Shown: positions 6,307-10,234 of the stretch, piece by piece
Layout of the letters: every line of letters starts with the position of its first letter
Position numbering within the stretch: position 1 is the stretch's first letter
From: BOG-938 sp048498155
GTDB lineage: Bacteria; Pseudomonadota; Alphaproteobacteria; Caulobacterales; Caulobacteraceae
Length of the DNA stretch: 10,234 nt
Reading direction: 5' to 3'
Assembly (NCBI GenBank): GCA_048498155.1
Contig: JBEHYN010000061.1
Span: forward strand, 1-10,234
The notes under the pieces: model-generated
What the model saw: the letters and a program-made list of their open reading frames with translations, nothing else
Told to the model about the DNA's origin: nothing
Databases searched by the model: none
Translations under genes and position numbers: made by a program

Positions 6307-8622
6307 TCAGTAGTTATAGGTGATCCTCGCGCCGAACGTCCGCGGCACGCCGACCGGCGCGGTGACGTGGGTGTTGGCGCCCACGCTGACGTTAAGGACG
6401 TAGTTCTGGTCGCTCAGGTTCTTGCCCCACAAGGCCACCTGCCAATGGCCGCCCGGGGCAGTATAGCCGATAGAGGCGTTGTAGAGGCTGAACGCCGGCT
6501 GGCTGGTGACGGGGGTGTTCGACGGCTGGAAATAGGTCAGCGCGGTGTACTGATACTCGCCCCGCACATAGAAGTTTCCGCCGTCGGACATGTTGAAGTC
6601 CTTCTGGCCGCTCAAGATCAGAGACACTGGCGGAGCTTCGACGAGTGTCTTCCCGGACGCATCGTAGTGCGCGACAATCCCGAGCGCAGTGTTGGCTGGG
6701 GTATATCTGGGGTCTCCGGTAAAGAACGGAACGATGTTGGCGCCCGGGCTGTAACTCTTGAAGTCCACATACTTGGCGTCCAGCAGGGTAACGCTGCCGG
6801 TCAGGGTGATCGTCGGATCCGGCTTCGCCGTGATGTCCGCTTCTATACCGTTGATGTAAGCCTTCGCCGCGTTGGATGTGCCGGTGACCGGCGGGACGCT
6901 GGTGACGACGGCGCTGAACTGCAGGCCCTGCCAGTCGTTGCGGAAGGCCGCGACGTTGACCCGCAGGCGGTGGTCGAACCAGTCGGTCTTGGCGCCGACT
7001 TCATAAGACCAGATGGTTTCTTGTCCAAAATCGGCGCCCGCCAAGGCGCGAGCCGAGTTGGAGTAGCCGCCGCTCTTGAAGCCCTTGGTCGCCGAGGCAT
7101 AGACCATGGCGTCGTCGGTCAGTTGGTAGTTGACCCCGAATTTCGGCGTGAAGGCGTTGAAGTTTCTGACGGCCGCCTTGGAGCCCCGGATGTCGAACAC
7201 GCTGATCACGGAGTTATTCAGCAAGTTAATCGACAGATTGTAGATATCCAGAACCTTGCGTTCCTGGGTATAGCGCGCACCCACGCTCACGCCCAGACGC
7301 GGCGTGACGTGATAGGTTTCTTCAAAGAACACCGCTTGCGAGGTCACAGGCGTCCGCGAATCGCGAGGATTCCCTTGAAGGGACCTAGCCGTGGTGGGAT
7401 TGGTCGCCAGGACTTCCTTGACGGGACCGACGGTGATCGAGCTGGCGATTTGGTCGACATATTCGCTAAAATAATAGGCGCCGACGATGCCGGAGAAGGG
7501 CCCGATCTTGTTCAGGAGGTTAAACTCCTGGCTCGTCTGGTGCTCCCAGTAGTCCACGGTGTTTAAAGTCGGCGGAGTTCCCTGGAAATAGTTAATATTG
7601 CCAAAGGCGGCGATGCCGCCGGCGCCGCTGGTGTCTTCGGTGCCGTCGCCGTCCATGTTGTTGCCGCTCTTGTCCTCACGATAGGCCGTGACGGACTTCA
7701 CAGTGAACATGTCGTTGATCGTCCAGGTCAGCTCGTTGGACACGCCCCAGGCCGCTTCACGGTTATTGGCCGGCTGATTGATCGCGACCTTATGGAAGTC
7801 GCCGACAATCGAGTTAGCCAGGGAATTCCACGTTACAGGGCGGATCAGCTTGGCCTGCGAGGCGTAATGCTCGTTGGCGTATTCGGTGTCGGCCCGAACC
7901 GTATCGACGATGTTGGAGGTGACCTGCCAGCGCACTTGGCCACGGAGGCCGTAGCGGTTGGCATCCATCAGGTTGGAGCCGCCCGGAAAGATATTCTTGA
8001 GGTAGCCGTCACGGCGGACCACATCGACCGCCAAGCTGGCTTGAACCTTGTCCTTGATGATCGGGCCGCTGACGTAGAACTGGTCTTCCAGCAGATTGTA
8101 ATTGCCGACCGTGGCCACGTTCTGAAGCTTAAACTCGTTGGTCGGGGTCTTCGACACCAGGTTGAGCGCGCCGCCGGTGGAGTTACGGCCGTACAGGGTG
8201 CCTTGCGGGCCCTTCAGGACTTCAACCCGGTCAAGGTCGTTGAAGTTGAACCCCAGGGCCAGGGTGTTGGCGCCAAGGTAGACGCCGTCCATGTAGATCG
8301 ACACATCGCCTTCGCCGGCGTTGAAACCGCCGACGCCGCGAATGAACAGCGTGGTCTGAATTTGAACGGTGGACAACTTCAGCCCGGAGACCAAATTCGG
8401 TAGGTCCCGAATGCTGGTGGTTTCCGTGTTCTTGAGAGCCATGTCGCCGACCACCGCAATCGAAATCGGGGTCTTTTGCAGTTGTGTCACGCCCGTCTTG
8501 GTCGCGGTCACGACCACTTCTCCGATACCCGAAGAGGACGCTTCAGCGTGTGCAGCCATCGCCGGCGCGAGCGCCAATACGGCAAAGGCCGTTCCGGCCA
8601 TCATTTTGTGCTTCAGACTCAT
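6307..8622 (-). CDS. TonB-dependent outer-membrane receptor (copy 2)
   Basis: A 771-residue paralog of the adjacent receptor; by eye about four fifths of residues match, and more in the plug. The start is the ATG at 8622-8620, six bases after GGGAGG; the frame stays open far upstream, but that part overlaps the preceding gene and carries no signal peptide. The signal peptide ends AAHA (residue 26), the TonB box region is GEVVVTATKTG, the plug spans about 45-160 with EVLKGPQGTLYGRNSTGG, and the barrel ends in ITYNY. It differs from copy 1 in several loop-like segments, for example around residues 325-350 and the FFTGDPRYTPANTALG region, where it carries a short insertion. It is transcribed from its own promoter and stopped by its own terminator. 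Its neighbours are exported CMD-like proteins, which suggests it imports the compound they process. Confidence 0.95.
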   Translation of the reverse strand: MSLKHKMMAGTAFAVLALAPAMAAHAEASSSGIGEVVVTATKTGVTQLQKTPISIAVVGDMALKNTETTSIRDLPNLVSGLKLSTVQIQTTLFIRGVGGFNAGEGDVSIYMDGVYLGANTLALGFNFNDLDRVEVLKGPQGTLYGRNSTGGALNLVSKTPTNEFKLQNVATVGNYNLLEDQFYVSGPIIKDKVQASLAVDVVRRDGYLKNIFPGGSNLMDANRYGLRGQVRWQVTSNIVDTVRADTEYANEHYASQAKLIRPVTWNSLANSIVGDFHKVAINQPANNREAAWGVSNELTWTINDMFTVKSVTAYREDKSGNNMDGDGTEDTSGAGGIAAFGNINYFQGTPPTLNTVDYWEHQTSQEFNLLNKIGPFSGIVGAYYFSEYVDQIASSITVGPVKEVLATNPTTARSLQGNPRDSRTPVTSQAVFFEETYHVTPRLGVSVGARYTQERKVLDIYNLSINLLNNSVISVFDIRGSKAAVRNFNAFTPKFGVNYQLTDDAMVYASATKGFKSGGYSNSARALAGADFGQETIWSYEVGAKTDWFDHRLRVNVAAFRNDWQGLQFSAVVTSVPPVTGTSNAAKAYINGIEADITAKPDPTITLTGSVTLLDAKYVDFKSYSPGANIVPFFTGDPRYTPANTALGIVAHYDASGKTLVEAPPVSLILSGQKDFNMSDGGNFYVRGEYQYTALTYFQPSNTPVTSQPAFSLYNASIGYTAPGGHWQVALWGKNLSDQNYVLNVSVGANTHVTAPVGVPRTFGARITYNY

Positions 8623-8689
8623 GAGATACCTCCCTCGTTTAACTATTTGTAATTTCTCAACAAACGCACGGCCTGAACTTGTGCCGTCT

Positions 8690-8720
8690 GAATTAGCGAT
8701 CCAAGGACGTAATGGATCAA
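8690..8720 (-). promoter_or_regulatory. candidate promoter of receptor copy 2
   Basis: TTGATC (8720-8715) and GCTAAT (8697-8692, extended GCTAATTC) are separated by 17 nt. The -10 closely matches the GCTAnAwC pattern described for Caulobacter housekeeping promoters. The leader would be about 60 nt and ends in the same AATTACAA and CGAGGGAG segments as the other receptor. Confidence 0.55.
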
Positions 8721-8755
8721 GCCGAGGCGCGCCTTGTCTAGGCGAAGGGTCTAGA

Positions 8756-8775
8756 GTGTGTCCCGATGAACACAC
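8756..8775. promoter_or_regulatory. inverted-repeat operator candidate upstream of receptor copy 2
   Basis: GTGTGT (8756-8761), spacer CCCGATGA, then ACACAC (8770-8775). It lies 35 nt upstream of the -35 box, exactly as at the other receptor. The rest of the non-coding stretch up to 8953 shows no further motif I can support. Confidence 0.6.
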
Positions 8776-8910
8776 CATCACTTCGGGCGCAACTTGCCTC
8801 GAATGACCCCGCACCCATGACTCCCCCGGCGTCGGTGAATTTTGGAACAACTGCCTCGCGATCAAGAGAGTTGGCGGAGCGAAATCCCCCATCATCCCGC
8901 TCAATAAATA

Positions 8911-8932
8911 TTTCAACGGCAGGCTATCTGCC
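8911..8932 (-). terminator. weak terminator-like hairpin after the CMD-like gene
   Basis: GGCAG-ATAGC-CTGCC (8932-8918) is a 5-bp stem with a 5-nt loop, 21 nt after the stop at 8954, followed on the minus strand by the AT-rich GTTGAAATATTTATT. The stem is short and there is no true T-run, so termination here would be inefficient. The surrounding stretch (8776-8953) otherwise holds nothing I can name. Confidence 0.22.
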
Positions 8933-8953
8933 AATTCCAGGCCGACACGAGCC

Positions 8954-9688
8954 TTAAGCTCTCCGGCAAGCTGGGGTCTTGGACATCGGCGGGAGTAAGG
9001 GCGTGTACCGCTTGGGATCAAGCCGAGCGTCGAAGGCCCGAATTTCCGTCGCCGTGACCTGATAAAGGCCCATGAGATCCACGAGGTCGACAACACCATG
9101 CTTGCCGAACAGTCGCACCGCCTCGGCATAGGTGGGCGACGACACCTTCTCGCCAGAGCCGAACAGTTCACGGCCCAATTTTATGATGGCGGTCTCCTTT
9201 GCGCCCAGGCCCACCGCCGGCTTGCAGTACTTGATGATGTTGATGATCGCCGGATCGACCTTGGCGTCGCCCTCCGTCCGACCATGTTTTTCCCAGCGGG
9301 TCCACTCGAACTGGCTGTTAAGTGAGCGCGCGGTCACCAGCACGGCGATGACCGTCAGACGTTCGTCCACGCCTGAGTCGTATTTCACATAGCGGTGAGC
9401 CGCGTTCATAGCCTCGGCCAGCTTCGGGCTGTACAGGCGTTGCGGCTCGTCTGTCGGCGCCGGCTTGCCGTTGCGCATCGGCGCCCCCTCGCCCATTTCG
9501 GCCGGCGTGGGCAGTGGAAGGCGGCTCAACGTGCCGGGATCGATGTCGGACGCCAAGGGCGCTCCGGCGCGAACCACGGCGTGGGCGCGCTCCTGAGCTT
9601 GAGCGCGGCCATGAGGGGACGCGTTGGTCAAGGCCATGACGGCTAAGACTAGGCCCGCGCCGGCGATCGATTGAGCTGTGGGTTTCAT
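8954..9688 (-). CDS. exported carboxymuconolactone-decarboxylase-like protein
   Basis: A 244-residue protein with an ATG at 9688-9686 after AGGGAG. The signal peptide is about residues 1-31 (core LVLAVMALTNA, ending RAQAQ). The N-terminal arm has the family pattern seen in its paralogs (DIDP at 48-51, RLPLPTPAEM), followed by RLYSPKLAEAMNAAHRYVKY and the helical CMD domain (about 88-215). FEWTRWEKHGR (127-137) has Trp at the position usually held by His. Cys155 (IKYCKP) and Cys241 match the cysteines of the copy at 1392-2117 and may form a disulfide. A poorly conserved segment (residues 66-83, Gly/Pro-rich) replaces the DEERKxYD stretch of the other copies. It follows a third copy by 108 nt. 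A GATAAT -10-like box (9721-9716) lies upstream, without a convincing -35. Confidence 0.88.
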   Translation of the reverse strand: MKPTAQSIAGAGLVLAVMALTNASPHGRAQAQERAHAVVRAGAPLASDIDPGTLSRLPLPTPAEMGEGAPMRNGKPAPTDEPQRLYSPKLAEAMNAAHRYVKYDSGVDERLTVIAVLVTARSLNSQFEWTRWEKHGRTEGDAKVDPAIINIIKYCKPAVGLGAKETAIIKLGRELFGSGEKVSSPTYAEAVRLFGKHGVVDLVDLMGLYQVTATEIRAFDARLDPKRYTPLLPPMSKTPACRRA

Positions 9689-9758
9689 GGAGCTCCCTAT
9701 GGTTCTTTGGGCCCGATTATCTAGCCGGCCCCTCTGTTGTTAGCTGTTCAATATTGCA

Positions 9759-9787
9759 CGCCGCCGGCCCGGTCGACGCGGGCGGCG
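9759..9787 (-). terminator. GC-rich hairpin between two CMD-like genes
   Basis: CGCCGCC/GGCGGCG forms a 7-bp stem around a 15-nt loop that can pair further (GCCCG/CGGGC). It begins 10 nt after the stop of the right-hand gene. There is no T-tract after it (TGCAATATTG), so it may act as a pause, an mRNA 3' end protector or a rho-assisted terminator rather than a classic terminator. Confidence 0.3.
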
Positions 9788-9796
9788 CCTACGGCT

Positions 9797-10234
9797 TCAT
9801 CGCAGAACGTCAGGCACCCAGGAGAAATTGGGACCTGAAGGTCCGCAGGGGGCCGCATTTTTCTGCAACAGCGGCTTCTGCCCAGGATTCAGTTGCTGGT
9901 CGAACACCACCAACTCATCCGCCGTGGAGGCGTAAAGCGCCATGAGTTCCTCCAAATCCACGGTCTTACGCGGCCCAAACTGTTTCAGAACGGCGTCGAA
10001 GGTTTCCGACGACACCTTCCTGGGGCCAAACAGCTCACGCGCCAAGGAAATGACCGCAGCGTCCTTCGGCCCGAGACCGGTGACCGGTTTGCAGAATTTG
10101 ATGGTGTCGATGACGTAGGGTTCGACATAGCGCGGGTCATTGGGCGTGCGGGCATGTTGCTCCCACTGGGTCCATTCGTACTGACTGACCAGTTGGCGCG
10201 CGGTGGCCAAAACGGCCACGGTCATCAGACGACC
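9797..10234 (-). CDS. carboxymuconolactone-decarboxylase-like protein, 5' end outside the window
   Basis: The last 145 residues of a further CMD-like copy. The frame is open to the window edge, and the residues before the first internal Met (G-R-L) align with ERL in the neighbouring copy, so the true start lies beyond 10234. Conserved segments are YEWTQWEQHAR (again Trp in place of the usual His), IKFCKP, LARELFGPRKVSSETF, and a cysteine near the C terminus (AAPCGP). The tail differs from the other copies: it ends with a Gly/Pro/Ser-rich stretch and SWVPDVLR instead of the LLPPxSKTP ending. A signal peptide is expected from the paralogs but cannot be seen here. Confidence 0.85.
   Translation of the reverse strand, partial: GRLMTVAVLATARQLVSQYEWTQWEQHARTPNDPRYVEPYVIDTIKFCKPVTGLGPKDAAVISLARELFGPRKVSSETFDAVLKQFGPRKTVDLEELMALYASTADELVVFDQQLNPGQKPLLQKNAAPCGPSGPNFSWVPDVLR

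Larger units (their letters stand above)
3652..8775 (-). repeat. tandem duplication of a complete receptor transcription unit
   Basis: Two adjacent units of about 2.5 kb (roughly 3652-6222 and 6247-8775) share the same parts in the same order: a GTGTGT-N8-ACACAC site, a promoter, a leader ending in AATTACAA and CGAGGGAG, a receptor gene and a CGCCCGCA-type terminator. The coding parts are similar along their whole length. One stretch of 98 bases is identical (5429-5526 and 8030-8127), including third codon positions. The plug domains are nearly identical in protein sequence, while parts of the barrel have diverged. Confidence 0.85.

Noticed and set aside
8766..8957. A small plus-strand open frame between the CMD-like gene and receptor copy 2
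   Set aside because: It starts inside the operator candidate, has no ribosome binding site and runs into the end of a real gene on the other strand.
8623..9171. A long in-frame extension upstream of receptor copy 2, which would make a 954-residue protein
   Set aside because: It overlaps the 3' part of the CMD-like gene in another frame and runs through the operator, promoter and leader. The ATG at 8622 has a strong ribosome binding site and is followed directly by a signal peptide that matches the paralog.

Overview
The window is GC-rich, and every gene I can support lies on the minus strand, so transcription runs from high to low coordinates. I see no rRNA, tRNA, CRISPR array, transposase or integrase. 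TonB-dependent receptors with the VVVTATKTG-type TonB box, exported carboxymuconolactone-decarboxylase-like (CMD-like) proteins, TTGAC-type -35 boxes with GCTAAT-like -10 boxes, and a GC-rich structured intergenic repeat all suggest a free-living alphaproteobacterium. Caulobacterales (Caulobacter/Phenylobacterium-like) is my best guess and Sphingomonadales the alternative. This is inference from style, not a database match.

Layout in order of transcription: (1) the 3' part of an exported-type CMD-like gene entering from the right edge (9797-10234); (2) a complete CMD-like gene with a signal peptide (8954-9688); (3) a TonB-dependent outer-membrane receptor (6307-8622) with its own upstream inverted repeat, promoter and terminator; (4) a second, closely related receptor (3712-6021) with matching control elements; (5) a structured non-coding repeat (3387-3573); (6) an exported metallo-beta-lactamase-fold protein that has lost most of its metal ligands (2242-3210), with its own promoter; (7) a tight group of a CMD-like gene (1392-2117), an exported alpha/beta hydrolase (457-1395, GTGA overlap) and a truncated CMD-like gene (87-386); (8) the first codons of another gene leaving the window at the left edge (1-17), whose ribosome binding site lies in an inverted repeat.

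Taken together this looks like an uptake-and-processing locus. Two outer-membrane receptors would import a ligand, and a set of proteins, all carrying Sec-type signal peptides where the N terminus is visible, would act on it in the periplasm: a serine hydrolase, CMD-like proteins and an MBL-fold protein. The substrate is unknown. The chemistry normally linked to these folds suggests an ester, lactone or aromatic-derived compound, but that is inference.

The strongest non-coding signal is a GTGTGT-N8-ACACAC inverted repeat upstream of both receptor genes, in each case exactly 35 nt upstream of a TTGAC/TTGAT-type -35 box. The second is a possible ribosome-binding-site switch ahead of the gene at the left edge.
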